Origin: Desulfobacterium sp.
GTDB taxonomy: Bacteria > Desulfobacterota > Desulfobacteria > Desulfobacterales > Desulfobacteraceae
DNA length: 46,440 bases
Reading direction: 5' to 3'
Assembly: GCA_016342325.1 (NCBI GenBank)
Contig: JAEINR010000049.1
Span: 1-46,440 of the forward strand
Below the pieces are notes generated by a model, which worked only from the letters and a program-made list of their open reading frames with translations, had not been told where the DNA came from and made no database searches. This document shows positions 33,388-42,876 of this stretch, one piece after another. How positions within the stretch are numbered: the first letter of the stretch is position 1; every line of letters begins with the position of its first letter. Position numbers and translations under genes: made by a program.

Positions 33388-35367
33388 ATGAATATAGGAA
33401 GCATTGCAGAATATATTGATCAACAGAAGATCATTTGTGCCGTTGTGTTGCAGGTTAAGCAGCAGAGGTTGCGGCTGCTCACCGAGAATAACCGTGAGGT
33501 AAATCTTTCGGCCAGCAGACTGACCCATGTCTCCAAGACCCCCATGGACATGTCGGGCACCCGGGACTTTCAGGTCAAGGCTCTCAAACGTAAGGCAGCC
33601 TCACGGGAGCGCCTCGCTTCCACCATCGATGTCCAGGGGATGTGGGAACTTCTCCACAACGAGGAAGATGATATCGATGTTGCCACCATGACAAGCTTCT
33701 GCTTTGATCCTCCCCGAACTTCCGATAGCGGGGCCGCAGTGGTCAGGGCCTTCTTCAATGACAAGCTCTATTTCAAATTCGGCAAAGGGGTATTCACTCC
33801 CTTTACCGAACAGCAGGTGGAAAACCGGGTCAAGCAGATCAAGGAAGCCGAGGAGCGCGAACGCCTCATCGAACACGGTGGAACCTGGCTCAAGCGCGTT
33901 CTCAAGGAGAACTTGGATTCCGCTGACGAGGTGGATCCCCAAATCCTGACCATCCTCCAGGACTACTATGTGTTTGAAAAAGAGAGCAGCCACACGGCAA
34001 CCGCAAAAAGCATCCTGGCTAAGGCCGGGGCAGAGTCCGCCGAACAGATCTTCACAGCCTTTATCAACACAGGGCTCTGGAACAAGGACGAGAATATCGA
34101 CCTCATCCGCATGGAGATCTCCTCCCGGTTCCCGGATTCGGTGATGGAGCAGGCAGAAAAAATCATTGCCACGGCAACGGACTTCCAAAACGACCCCCTT
34201 CGCCGGGACTTGACCCACCTGCCGATTATCACCATCGACGGTCAGTCCACCCTTGACTATGACGACGCCATCAGCCTTGAAAAAAAGGAGGACGGCTACA
34301 TCATCGGCATCCACATCATTGATGTCGCTTATTACATCAAGGACAACGATGTCATCGATAAGGACGCAAGGACAAGGGCCAGCTCCATCTACATGCCGGA
34401 CGACAAGATATCCATGCTCCCCCCCAATCTTTCCGAGGACATGTGCAGCTTAAAAGAAGGGGAGCTCAGGCCCGGCATCTCCACCCTGGTTCACCTGAAC
34501 CGCTTTTTTGAGATCATCGACTTTGAAGTGATCACCAGCACCATCAAGGTGCACAAGCAGATGACCTACACCGAAGCCAACATGCTCAACGGTGAGGATG
34601 ACCCCATCACCACCCTTCACAAGGCAGCCACGGTGTTGAGGGAAAAACGGCTCAAGTCCGGGGGCGTCCAGATCACACTTCCCGAGGTCAACGTCTGGAT
34701 CGAGGAGAACGGTGAGATCGGCATCTCCAAGATCGACAGGGAAAACCCCTCACGGATGCTGGTATCTGAAATGATGATCCTGGCCAACTCCCTGATGGCT
34801 GAATTTATTGCGGCCAACAATGTCCCGGCCGTCTACCGATCCCAGCCCGACCCGAAGAAGAGGCTTTTCCAGGGCATTGAGACCTCCTTGTTCATCAACT
34901 GCATGCAGCGAAAGCAGCTGAGCCGCGCCATCATCGGCACCAAGCCCGAAAACCACTCGGGACTGGGAGTAAAAGCCTATGTGACGGGCACCTCCCCCAT
35001 ACGGCGCTACTATGACCTGATCACCCAGCGTCAAATCCGGAGCATTCTCGGCTATGAGCCTGCCTACTCCAGGGACCAGATCAAGGAGATCCTCCAGCTT
35101 GTAGAAGTTCCCATGGGCAACACCGGACGGGTCCAGTTCCAGCGGCGACGGTACTGGCTGTTCAAATATCTTGAGTCCATGAAAGGCTCGAGCTGCGAAG
35201 CCATTGTCCTGGATTCCCGCAGGGATTTCTACATGGTCATGCTTAAGGAGTACATGCTTGAGTGGCGGATCCCCTCATCCGGGCTCAACCTCAAGCCGGG
35301 CGACCTTATCCATGTCACCATCCAGCACGCAGACGCAAGAAGAGACCAGCTTTCCATCTTTGTCTAA
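33388..35367 (+). CDS. RNB-family 3'-5' exoribonuclease (RNase II/R type)
   Basis: Processive RNA exonuclease, 659 residues. The catalytic RNB domain (about 270-590) contains 'TIDGQSTLDYDDAISLE' with the metal-binding aspartates, 'YMPDDKISMLPPNLSED', and 'YVTGTSPIRRYYDLITQRQI', cut here to 20 residues. The C-terminus is a short S1-like barrel. The N-terminal part is not a typical cold-shock domain pair, so it is a variant of RNase II rather than classic RNase R. The start is uncertain: ATG 33388 or ATG 33376, with no clear ribosome site. Confidence 0.87.
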   Translation: MNIGSIAEYIDQQKIICAVVLQVKQQRLRLLTENNREVNLSASRLTHVSKTPMDMSGTRDFQVKALKRKAASRERLASTIDVQGMWELLHNEEDDIDVATMTSFCFDPPRTSDSGAAVVRAFFNDKLYFKFGKGVFTPFTEQQVENRVKQIKEAEERERLIEHGGTWLKRVLKENLDSADEVDPQILTILQDYYVFEKESSHTATAKSILAKAGAESAEQIFTAFINTGLWNKDENIDLIRMEISSRFPDSVMEQAEKIIATATDFQNDPLRRDLTHLPIITIDGQSTLDYDDAISLEKKEDGYIIGIHIIDVAYYIKDNDVIDKDARTRASSIYMPDDKISMLPPNLSEDMCSLKEGELRPGISTLVHLNRFFEIIDFEVITSTIKVHKQMTYTEANMLNGEDDPITTLHKAATVLREKRLKSGGVQITLPEVNVWIEENGEIGISKIDRENPSRMLVSEMMILANSLMAEFIAANNVPAVYRSQPDPKKRLFQGIETSLFINCMQRKQLSRAIIGTKPENHSGLGVKAYVTGTSPIRRYYDLITQRQIRSILGYEPAYSRDQIKEILQLVEVPMGNTGRVQFQRRRYWLFKYLESMKGSSCEAIVLDSRRDFYMVMLKEYMLEWRIPSSGLNLKPGDLIHVTIQHADARRDQLSIFV

Positions 35368-35392
35368 TACATAAGAGAACGCTTTAAATAAT

Positions 35393-35423
35393 AAGGGGAC
35401 ACTTCTAAGGAAGCGTCCCCTTT
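35393..35423. terminator. Bidirectional terminator between the ribonuclease and purH genes
   Basis: AAGGGGAC (35393-35400) pairs with GTCCCCTT (35415-35422) and is flanked by A/T on both sides. It lies between convergent genes. Confidence 0.75.
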
Positions 35424-35472
35424 ATCATTAGAGCGGATTGGAGCGTCACTCCCCCAACTCCATCGATGCCTA

Positions 35473-36723
35473 TCAGTGCTTAAAGCTTCTCTGGCCGGTG
35501 TAGACCATGGTGGCGTCATTCTCGTTGCACGCCTCAATGGACTCATAGTCATTTTGGGAACCACCGGGCTGGATCACGCTCTTGACCCCCTGGTTCAAGC
35601 CCACATCAATACCGTCCCTGAAGGGAAAGAAGGCATCACTCACCATGGTGGATCCAATGAGCCCGCCCTTGACGTCCTTGACAGCCGCTTCAATCTCCGC
35701 CCGTTTTTCTTTGTCTTCAAGGATGTTGAAGGGTGTATTGTACCGCTCAAAGCTGTAGCGGTCCATGAGCTTTCGATAGGCCTTGTCAACAGCTATCTCT
35801 GCCACGCCCACCCGATCCTGCTCACCGGTTCCGATTCCCACGGTCACGTTGTCCTTGACATAGATCACGGAGTTGGAGGTGATGCCCGACTCCACGAGCC
35901 AGCCAAAGAGCATGTCGTTGTACTCTCGTTCAGTGGGCTGCCGGTTCACGGTGTAGGACTTGTCCTTGTACACGGTGGAGGCAACGGCGAGGGCTTCCTT
36001 GGTAAGGGCCTCCGGCACAAAGGACCACTGGGCCACAAGTCCGCCGTCCATGAGGCTCTTGAAATCAAGAACCCGGTCGCCGATAAAGGTTTTGAGCTTG
36101 TCCATGGCATTGATCCGGATCAGGCGCAGGTTCTTCCTGCGGCCAAGGATCTCCAGCACCCCGTCTTCAAAATCCGGGGCAACCACCACCTCGGCATACT
36201 GGTTGGCAATGGCCTCGGCCGTGGCCTTGTCAACGGGCCGGTTCAGGGCGATACAGCCGCCAAAGGCTGCCACACGGTCTGCCATGTACGCCTTTGAATA
36301 GGCCTCTTCCAGGGTTTCAGCCCTGGCAACGCCGCAGGGGTTGTTGTGCTTTACGATGACGGCACAGGGCATGTCGGAAAAGTACCGCAGAATGTTCAGG
36401 GCATTGTCCGCATCGGTGAGGTTGGTCTTTCCCGGGTGCTTTCCGGATTGGAGAAGTTCCAGATCCGAAACAAGATATTTGCCCGGGCGGATGGTCTCCA
36501 CCTCTCCCAGGACAAGGTTGCCGTTGGCAAGGCGGTAAAGCGCGGCCTCCTGGCCCGGGTTCTCCCCGTACCGCAGTCCCTTCTGAACACCCTCGATGGT
36601 CCAGGAAACCTTTTCATAAACCAGGGTCTGTCGTTTCCCCTCCTCCACAAAGCTGATCTCCATGGTGGGGGTAAAGTGATCGTCCATCACGGTCTTGTAC
36701 ATTTTTTTCAAATCTTCTGACAT
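35473..36723 (-). CDS. purH: AICAR transformylase (stand-alone PurH C-terminal domain)
   Basis: Formylates AICAR to FAICAR with 10-formyl-THF in purine synthesis. The 416 residues correspond to the C-terminal part of bifunctional PurH. It contains 'KGLRYGENPGQEAALY', 'VIVKHNNPCGVA' with the catalytic Lys/His region, and 'AFFPFRDGIDVG'. The cyclohydrolase half is a separate gene three bases upstream, so PurH is split. The start ATG 36723 uses CAGGAG at the end of that gene. The opening ~35 residues replace the interdomain linker. Confidence 0.92.
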   Translation of the reverse strand: MSEDLKKMYKTVMDDHFTPTMEISFVEEGKRQTLVYEKVSWTIEGVQKGLRYGENPGQEAALYRLANGNLVLGEVETIRPGKYLVSDLELLQSGKHPGKTNLTDADNALNILRYFSDMPCAVIVKHNNPCGVARAETLEEAYSKAYMADRVAAFGGCIALNRPVDKATAEAIANQYAEVVVAPDFEDGVLEILGRRKNLRLIRINAMDKLKTFIGDRVLDFKSLMDGGLVAQWSFVPEALTKEALAVASTVYKDKSYTVNRQPTEREYNDMLFGWLVESGITSNSVIYVKDNVTVGIGTGEQDRVGVAEIAVDKAYRKLMDRYSFERYNTPFNILEDKEKRAEIEAAVKDVKGGLIGSTMVSDAFFPFRDGIDVGLNQGVKSVIQPGGSQNDYESIEACNENDATMVYTGQRSFKH

Positions 36724-36726
36724 GGT

Positions 36727-37410
36727 CTACTCTCCTGATGTATAGCAGGCTTTGACATCTTCCACAGTCATGGCGCCAAGGTAGCCTGAAATGGTCTTGT
36801 CATAGTCTGCCGTGTGTTTAAAGGCTTTCTGGGAAAGGGCGAACCGATCCTCAAGATTGAGGCAGCCGTTGTTGGCCTCAAGGCTCTGAACGATGCCGGC
36901 ATAGGACTCGGGGTCCACCACCGATGCCACCCGGATGAAATTCTTTGCCGATGCCCGAATCATGGTGGGCCCTCCGATATCGATATTTCCCCTGGCGTTC
37001 TCGCAGGTCACCCCTTCCTTGGCAATGGTCTCCTTAAAGGGGTAGAGGTTGGCCACGACCATGTCGATGCCCATGGAGGAGGTCCGCTTCAGATCCTCCT
37101 GGTGGGAGTCGTTATAGGTTTCGGTGAGAAGCCCGAGGTAGATCCTGAAATCCAGGGTTTTCACCAGCCCGCCCTGGGTTTCGGGCTGGCCCGTATAATC
37201 GGAAACCTGCTGAAGGCGACCTTCGGCCTCGTCTCCCAGGATCTCCTGGATCGTGGAAAAAGTTCCCCCTGTGGAGAGGATCTTTATCGAAGGGTTGATC
37301 TTAACCAGTGCCGGAATCAATGTATCCAGTCCCCGCTTGTCCGAGACGCTCACAAGCACGGTCTCAAGACGAACCAGATCATCAATTTTCTGTACAATAT
37401 TCTTTCCCAT
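36727..37410 (-). CDS. purH: IMP cyclohydrolase (stand-alone PurH N-terminal domain)
   Basis: Closes FAICAR to IMP, the last step of de novo purine synthesis. The 227-residue protein has the MGS-like fold with 'VSVSDKRGLDTL', 'ILSTGGTFSTI', 'TGQPETQGGLVKTLDFRIYL' and 'NIDIGGPTMIRASAKN'. It ends just after the domain and has a clean stop, so this is a gene split, not a frameshift. The start ATG 37410 follows AGGAATGATT; an ATG at 37416 is too close to the ribosome site. Confidence 0.92.
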   Translation of the reverse strand: MGKNIVQKIDDLVRLETVLVSVSDKRGLDTLIPALVKINPSIKILSTGGTFSTIQEILGDEAEGRLQQVSDYTGQPETQGGLVKTLDFRIYLGLLTETYNDSHQEDLKRTSSMGIDMVVANLYPFKETIAKEGVTCENARGNIDIGGPTMIRASAKNFIRVASVVDPESYAGIVQSLEANNGCLNLEDRFALSQKAFKHTADYDKTISGYLGAMTVEDVKACYTSGE

Positions 37411-37488
37411 AATCATTCCTGTAGTCTTAGTCCTAGTGGATTAACAGATCGACCGGAAACGCGGCCATTTATTAATGATGGTAACACT

Positions 37489-37517
37489 TTAATATATAAA
37501 TACCCGTATCAAGTCAA
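37489..37517 (-). promoter_or_regulatory. Candidate sigma-70 promoter of the split purH operon
   Basis: On the minus strand TTGACT (37517-37512) and TATTAA (37494-37489) are spaced by 17 bases, about 80 bases upstream of the cyclohydrolase start. An alternative -10 box, TATATT, overlaps. Confidence 0.55.
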
Positions 37518-37553
37518 GACACTTTCCCCCTGAAACCCCCATGAACAAGCGGT

Positions 37554-37582
37554 TTGACACCCCCCAAAAAACTTGATAGTAC
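37554..37582 (+). promoter_or_regulatory. Possible sigma-70 promoter of mqnD
   Basis: A perfect TTGACA (37554-37559) is followed after 16-17 bases by ATAGTA or TAGTAC. Transcription from here would include the palindromic repeat in the 5' leader. The rest of the 350-base gap 37411-37758 shows only this, the divergent promoter and the repeat. Confidence 0.35.
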
Positions 37583-37659
37583 TCCTTGAGACGGGTTCCG
37601 GCATGGCAGCAACAAACAAATGCCTTGTGCCGGCACAACACAGTCCCACAACCATCCTT

Positions 37660-37737
37660 TAGATGTTCGCACTTGGAGCTGATACTCGTTTTACCTTTAT
37701 GAGTAAGAAATGATATCAATTCATATGCGAAGACCTA
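37660..37737 (+). repeat. Palindromic repeat, copy B (MITE-like, TA-flanked)
   Basis: The core 37662-37735 (74 bases) starts GATGTTCGCACTTG and ends ATGCGAAGACC, with imperfect terminal inverted repeats. It matches the minus strand of 845-916. TA flanks both ends (37660-37661, 37736-37737). It ends about 20 bases before the mqnD start, so it would lie in the leader of that gene. Confidence 0.7.
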
Positions 37738-37758
37738 AAACCCATTGAGGAGTAAACC

Positions 37759-38625
37759 GTGAGCGATATAAAGACCCTCTCCCTGGCCTTTTCCAGCTGT
37801 CCCAACGACACCTATATTTTCCATGCAATCGCAGCAAAACTCGTGGACGCGCCAGGCCTTGATTTTGAGATTACCCTGGGCGATGTGGAGACCTTGAACC
37901 AGGCGGCGGCCCAAACCCGCTTTGACGTCACCAAGCTGTCCTTTGCCGCCCTGGGCAATCTCCGGGAGGAGTACACCCTGCTTAGAACCGGTGCTGCCCT
38001 GGGCAGGGGCTGCGGTCCCCTTGTGGTGGCCAAACCTGAGACTGAAATTCTTCCCAACAAAAAACTACGGGTGGCCGTACCCGGTTTCAGCACCACCGCC
38101 TGCCTCTTGTTCAGGTTCTTTCTTAAAGAGCGCTATCCTGGAATCGATCCCGAGCTTGTTGCCATGCCCTTTGAGACCATCATGCCCTCGGTTATCAACG
38201 GAGAGAGCGATCTCGGGGTGATCATCCACGAGGGCAGGTTTGTTTATCAAACCATGGGACTCTCCTGCATCACCGACCTTGGCGCCTGGTGGGAAGAGCA
38301 GACCGGACTTCCCATTCCCCTGGGATGTATTGCTATAAAACGTGGACTGGGAGCTGAACTTGCGACACGGGTTGAAGACCTCATAAAAAGGAGCATCCTT
38401 CATGCCAATGAAACCCCGGAAGCTGGCCGGTCGTATATCAAGGCCCACGCCCAGGAACTGGATGACCGGGTGATACGGGAGCACATCAACCTGTATGTCA
38501 ACGACTTCTCATCCCACATGGGCCGGGAAGGAGAAGCCGCCATCCGCACGTTTTTCCAAAAGGCGGAGCAGGCCGGATTAATGCAATCCTGCGATCAGCC
38601 CCTTTTTGCTTGTCAGGGGCGATAA
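37759..38625 (+). CDS. mqnD: 1,4-dihydroxy-6-naphthoate synthase MqnD
   Basis: Converts cyclic dehypoxanthinyl futalosine to 1,4-dihydroxy-6-naphthoate in the futalosine menaquinone pathway. The 288-residue protein has a periplasmic-binding-protein fold and the signature opening 'LAFSSCPNDTYIFHAIA'. 'VAVPGFSTTACLLFRFFL' and 'GVIIHEGRFVYQ' (with the catalytic-site histidine) are also typical. The start is GTG 37759 behind GAGGAG. It converges with the operon holding the other mqn genes. Confidence 0.93.
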   Translation: MSDIKTLSLAFSSCPNDTYIFHAIAAKLVDAPGLDFEITLGDVETLNQAAAQTRFDVTKLSFAALGNLREEYTLLRTGAALGRGCGPLVVAKPETEILPNKKLRVAVPGFSTTACLLFRFFLKERYPGIDPELVAMPFETIMPSVINGESDLGVIIHEGRFVYQTMGLSCITDLGAWWEEQTGLPIPLGCIAIKRGLGAELATRVEDLIKRSILHANETPEAGRSYIKAHAQELDDRVIREHINLYVNDFSSHMGREGEAAIRTFFQKAEQAGLMQSCDQPLFACQGR

Positions 38626-38666
38626 CAAGCCTCCAAGGAAAGCATTCGATCCATATAAGCAAAGCA

Positions 38667-38703
38667 AAAAGCCTTCAGCCCCTGGTTGCCGGTCAGGGCT
38701 AAA
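38667..38703 (-). terminator. Terminator of the menaquinone operon
   Basis: On the minus strand AGCCCTG (overlapping the mqnA stop) pairs with CAGGGGCT, followed by GAAGGCTTTTTGC. The stem is imperfect and the T-run short. Confidence 0.5.
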
Positions 38704-39526
38704 ACAGCTCCACCTTTACCCTGTCAGTAAAGAGCCCGTGGGTGTAGAGCCGTTCAAAGAATTGCTCAAGGGCAAAAATCTTCCGGTCGTCCAGGTTGCA
38801 GTGGAGCACTTCGTAGTACGCCTCGATCACGGAGCGCTCAAGGTTGAGCTTGGCCACACCTTTGTCGATGACGGTATCGATGTTCTCGTACCCCTGGCGA
38901 CGGGACTGGTAAAACAAGTCAAGGGCCTGGCTCACCTTTTCAGGATAGCGTTGGGCATAGTCCCTTCTCACCACCCAGAGGGCAAAGACAAAGGGCAGCC
39001 CCGTGGTCCGGTGCCAGAGTTCCCCAAGATCCGTGCGATGCTCAAAATGGTCATCCCAGGGCTGGGTCAGGGCAGCATCCCCGATCACTAGGACCGCGTC
39101 CGTACCCTCCGGAATATCATCCGGGGTGCGCATGCGATGGGTGGAGAACCTGGGAGAAATCCCCTGCTGGGCAAAGATCAGTCGCACCAAAAGCGCCGAT
39201 GTGGCAGAGTCCTCGGTGAGCACCACCTTTTTTCCGCCAAGGGCCTCAATGGGATAGTTGCCCATGAGGTTTACGCTCAGGACAGGGCCCTGGCAGGAGA
39301 TGGAGAGATCCGGCAGCACCAGAAGTTCCCGGTGGTGAAGCCCGTAGAAACCCGCGGAAATGGGACTGATGGCAAGTTCACCCTGGTGGATCATGCGGTT
39401 GAGCACGGCAGGCGGCCCGTCCGTCATCTTGATCCAGGACGGCAACAGCCCATTGTTGAGCCCGTAATAGACAGGGGAGGCATTGATGTAGTCCATCCGC
39501 CCCATGCAAAGCGTATCGTTATTCAT
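38699..39526 (-). CDS. mqnA: Chorismate dehydratase MqnA
   Basis: First enzyme of the futalosine route, dehydrating chorismate to 3-enolpyruvoylbenzoate. The 275-residue protein has the MqnA opening 'GRMDYINASPVYYGL', the segment 'LAISPISAGFYG' and 'LTEDSATSALLVRLIF'. It shares a fold with MqnD but lacks the 'SSCPNDT' motif. Its start overlaps the deaminase gene by eight bases, at the end of the minus-strand operon. Confidence 0.92.
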   Translation of the reverse strand: MNNDTLCMGRMDYINASPVYYGLNNGLLPSWIKMTDGPPAVLNRMIHQGELAISPISAGFYGLHHRELLVLPDLSISCQGPVLSVNLMGNYPIEALGGKKVVLTEDSATSALLVRLIFAQQGISPRFSTHRMRTPDDIPEGTDAVLVIGDAALTQPWDDHFEHRTDLGELWHRTTGLPFVFALWVVRRDYAQRYPEKVSQALDLFYQSRRQGYENIDTVIDKGVAKLNLERSVIEAYYEVLHCNLDDRKIFALEQFFERLYTHGLFTDRVKVELF

Positions 39527-40703
39527 GGCGTATTATATTTTCCAATAAAGTTTCACTGGTAGATGCCGCCACCGGAAGGTAGAGAAAATCCCCTGCCCTT
39601 CCCGGCAAAAGCGTGCCCATGCGTTCCGCAAGCCCCAGGGCCCCGGCCCCGTAAACAGTGGCCATGGCCAGGATATCGCTTGGGGCGATGCCCGGATAGT
39701 TGCCACCCACAAAGGCCATCTCGTCAAATATGCTCAGGGAGTCGTTGCTGGCAAGGCTGTCCGTACCAAGGCCGGGGGTCAATCCCCGGTCCAGGAGACG
39801 CTTTATATCCGGCAGCCGTTTGTGGAGGTTGCGGTTGCTCCTGGGGCAAACAACGGTTTTCACCCCCCGCCCTTTCAGGATATCAATATCCCTGTCATTG
39901 ACCCGCAACAGATGGACTGCCACGGTCAGGGGATCGAGGATGCCGAGCCGGTCAAGGTAATCAACGGGACTTACCGCCGGAAGGGGCCAGGAAGAAAAAT
40001 CAATGGCCCGTTCGGTCAGAAAATCCGCCCAATCCCCCCTACCGGTTTCAAGGAACCGGGACTCGTCCGAAGATTCAGCCACATGAATAGAAAAGGGAAG
40101 CCGGTTTGCGGTGGCCCGCTCTTTCAGCCGGGCCAGCAACTCCGGGGATGAGGTGTGGGGCGCATGGCCTGCCAGGGAACAGTTAAGCTTACCCCTGGCA
40201 TCACCGGCAAATTCAAAGGGACCTGGGGTTGATCCCAGCATCTCCTGGAACCACACACCCGAAAGCCCGGAGTTTACCACCAACTCCCGGGTGATGCCCA
40301 GGGTAGAAATATCCCCGACCCCCAGGGTGCCGGAGGCCATGACCTGGTCAACCCCGGTCCTGGCAGCATTTTTAAGAGCACTTTCTCCAAGGGCCCCGCG
40401 TTTAACCAGAAGTTCGCCCACCCAGGCCTGGAATCCCTTGTCAAAGGAGACCGCGCCTTTGAGGGCCGACAGTTCCAGGTGGAGATGGGCGTTGACAAAG
40501 CCGGGCATGAGCACGCCGGCACCATGGTCAATGCCGTGGGTGCCGAAAACGCTGGTTCCCACCTCGACCACCCTGTTATTCTCGACCCGGACATACCCGT
40601 TTTCAATGATCTTCCACGGCGTGACCATGACCCAGCCCGCCCTGTGGACGGACGAAGCCCTGGTGCTTTGGATGATTTCACACCCCTTGAATCTTTGGCT
40701 CAT
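39519..40703 (-). CDS. Aminodeoxyfutalosine deaminase (amidohydrolase)
   Basis: Metal-dependent amidohydrolase of 394 residues, most likely the enzyme that deaminates 6-amino-6-deoxyfutalosine to futalosine (MqnX-type). The metal site shows 'PGFVNAHLHLELSALKG', 'SIHVAESSDE', 'AVHLLRVND' and 'GLGTDSLASNDSL'. The assignment depends on its position between mqnC and mqnA, because the fold is shared with other nucleoside deaminases. Start and stop overlap both neighbours (four and eight bases), indicating coupled translation. Confidence 0.85.
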   Translation of the reverse strand: MSQRFKGCEIIQSTRASSVHRAGWVMVTPWKIIENGYVRVENNRVVEVGTSVFGTHGIDHGAGVLMPGFVNAHLHLELSALKGAVSFDKGFQAWVGELLVKRGALGESALKNAARTGVDQVMASGTLGVGDISTLGITRELVVNSGLSGVWFQEMLGSTPGPFEFAGDARGKLNCSLAGHAPHTSSPELLARLKERATANRLPFSIHVAESSDESRFLETGRGDWADFLTERAIDFSSWPLPAVSPVDYLDRLGILDPLTVAVHLLRVNDRDIDILKGRGVKTVVCPRSNRNLHKRLPDIKRLLDRGLTPGLGTDSLASNDSLSIFDEMAFVGGNYPGIAPSDILAMATVYGAGALGLAERMGTLLPGRAGDFLYLPVAASTSETLLENIIRHE

Positions 40704-41770
40704 AGGAGATTGTAATAACAGTCCCGCTGTTGGGGCTTAAATCCTGCGGTCTCGATGAGCCGCTTAAGCTCGGACTCGGGCAGCATGAAATCCACGCCGG
40801 CAGCGGCCACCACATTCTCCTCGATCATGGTGCTCCCCATATCGTTTGCACCGTAGAAGAGCGCTGTCTGGGCAATCTTGTCCGCCTGGGTCACCCAGGA
40901 GGCCTGGATGTTGTCGATATTGTCAAGGAAGAGCCGGCTTAAGGCAAGCACCCGGAGATACTGCACGGGTCCTGTCTTTGTCACACTAATCTTAGTGTTG
41001 TTCGGCTGGAAGGTCCAGGGAATGAAGGCGGTAAAGCCATGGGTCTCGTCCTGGAGACGCCGAATCCTTGAAAGGTGCTTAAAAATATGACGGGGTTCTT
41101 CAAGGTGCCCGAACATCATGGTTGCACTGGATCGCATTCCCTGGAGGTGGGCCTGGCGCATCACCTCGAGCCACACCTCGGTCATGCACTTGTTGGGGGA
41201 TGCCTTTATCCGGATCTCATCGCACAGGATCTCAGCACCGCCCCCGGGGATGGAATCGAGTCCCGCCTCCCTTAAGGTGGTGATGGTCTCGGCAATGGAG
41301 AGCCCAGACTCGTCGGCGATATAAGCGATCTCCGGCGGGGAGAATCCATGGACATGGATCTTGAAGTTCCCTTTAATGAACGTCAGCAGATCCACATAAT
41401 AATCCAGGGAAAGGGCCGGGTTCATCCCACCCTGGAGAAGAATCTGGGTACCGCCGAGGGCAATGGTCTCCCGGATTTTTTCAGCCAGGGCATCCCGTGA
41501 GATCACATACCCTTGGCCGCTCTCCGGGGTCTTGTAAAATGCGCAGAAGCGACAACCCGAAACGCAGATGTCGGTATAGTTGATGTTCCGGTCCACCACA
41601 AAGGTGACCATTCGCTCGGGATGAAGCGCAAACCGCCTGTTTTCCGCAAGCCTAGCCAGGGTCAAAAGGTCTGCTTCGTAATAGAGGACAAGCCCCTCCT
41701 CCTGGGTGATCCGCTGGTTGGCGATTATTTTTTCAACAACATCGTTCACAGTGATTTTCTGGCTTGTCAT
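40700..41770 (-). CDS. mqnC: Cyclic dehypoxanthinyl futalosine synthase MqnC
   Basis: Radical SAM enzyme of 356 residues that forms the spiro ring of cyclic dehypoxanthinyl futalosine. The cluster motif is 'CVSGCRFCAF'. The MqnC-specific features are 'LLQGGMNPALSLDYY' and 'AFIPWTFQPNNTKI', which separate it from MqnE. It overlaps the mqnE stop by four bases (ATGA) and is close in sequence to MqnE, its paralogue. Confidence 0.92.
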   Translation of the reverse strand: MTSQKITVNDVVEKIIANQRITQEEGLVLYYEADLLTLARLAENRRFALHPERMVTFVVDRNINYTDICVSGCRFCAFYKTPESGQGYVISRDALAEKIRETIALGGTQILLQGGMNPALSLDYYVDLLTFIKGNFKIHVHGFSPPEIAYIADESGLSIAETITTLREAGLDSIPGGGAEILCDEIRIKASPNKCMTEVWLEVMRQAHLQGMRSSATMMFGHLEEPRHIFKHLSRIRRLQDETHGFTAFIPWTFQPNNTKISVTKTGPVQYLRVLALSRLFLDNIDNIQASWVTQADKIAQTALFYGANDMGSTMIEENVVAAAGVDFMLPESELKRLIETAGFKPQQRDCYYNLL

Positions 41771-42873
41771 GACACTTCCTGTCCTGGACTGACTGGTCTG
41801 TAAAATGAATCCCGCTCAACCGGAACAAAGCCTGAGGAACGGATCATGCGCTCCATCTGTTTCCGGGTAAGACCCTTGGCCGATGTGGCCCCGGCCGTGT
41901 GGGTGATCCGCTCCTCGATGATGGTGCCGTCAAGGTCGTCGGCCCCGTAGGAAAGCGCCACCTGGGCAAGCTTTTCACCGATCATCACCCAGTAAGCCTT
42001 GATGTGGTCGAAGTTGTCCAGCAACAGTCTGGCCACGGCGATGTTCTTGAGGTCATCCATGGCCGTGGTTGCCGGCAGGTGGGGCAGCTTTGTGTTTGCC
42101 GAATGGAAGGCCAGGGGAATGTAGGCGGAAAAGCCGTGGGTTCGGTCCTGGAGTTCCCTGAGCTTCAGCAGGTGGTCGACCCTTTCTTCCAAGGTCTCCA
42201 TGTGACCGTAGAGCATGGTGGCGTTGGAGGTGAGCCCGCTGTTGTGGACCGCCTCCATGATGGTGAGCCATCTTTTGGAATCGATCTTCTTTGGAAAAAG
42301 CTCGTTCCTGACCCGGTCACTCATCACCTCGGCCCCGCCCCCCGGCATCATGTCAAGGCCGGCATCCTTAAGGGCGCCGATGGTCTCTTCCACGGACAAG
42401 CCGGAAAGACCTGACAGATAATCGATCTCCACACAGGTGAAGGCCTTGATACTGGCAGTGGGCCTCACCCGCTTCACGGTCTTTAGCAGCTGGATGAAAT
42501 AATCGAAATCCAGGGCCGGGTTGAGCCCGCCCACGATGTGAAGCTCGTTGACCGGCTCGTCAATACGGGACCTGAGCCGCTGTTCGACCTCATCCATGGA
42601 CCAGGTGTAGGCGCCATTGTCCTCCCTGTCCACGGCATAGGCGCAGAACCGGCAACGGTTCTTGCAGATATTGGTGTAGTTCAGATGCTGATTGTATACG
42701 TAATAGGCTGTGTCATTATGGCGCCGTCTCCTGACGGTGTCGGCCAGCATGCCCACACCGGTAAGATCCTGGGTCTCAAAAAGAAGAAGCCCGTCCTCCT
42801 TTGAAAGACGGGTTCCATTCTCAAGTTTCGAACCAATGGCCCCAAGCCGTTTATCGGCAAATGGTAGTTTCAC
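41767..42873 (-). CDS. mqnE: Aminofutalosine synthase MqnE
   Basis: Radical SAM enzyme (368 residues) that adds the adenosyl radical of SAM to 3-enolpyruvoylbenzoate to give aminofutalosine. The cluster motif is 'CKNRCRFCAY'. 'ELHIVGGLNPALDFDYF' and 'LAFHSANTKL' fit MqnE rather than MqnC. The start is GTG 42873 with GAGGAG upstream, a few bases after the stop of the preceding gene. Confidence 0.92.
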   Translation of the reverse strand: MKLPFADKRLGAIGSKLENGTRLSKEDGLLLFETQDLTGVGMLADTVRRRRHNDTAYYVYNQHLNYTNICKNRCRFCAYAVDREDNGAYTWSMDEVEQRLRSRIDEPVNELHIVGGLNPALDFDYFIQLLKTVKRVRPTASIKAFTCVEIDYLSGLSGLSVEETIGALKDAGLDMMPGGGAEVMSDRVRNELFPKKIDSKRWLTIMEAVHNSGLTSNATMLYGHMETLEERVDHLLKLRELQDRTHGFSAYIPLAFHSANTKLPHLPATTAMDDLKNIAVARLLLDNFDHIKAYWVMIGEKLAQVALSYGADDLDGTIIEERITHTAGATSAKGLTRKQMERMIRSSGFVPVERDSFYRPVSPGQEVS

Positions 42874-42876
42874 TTA

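Noticed and set aside
37489-37719. A 76-codon minus-strand frame between purH and mqnD
   Set aside because: It overlaps the candidate promoters and the palindromic repeat, and shows no homology or ribosome site.
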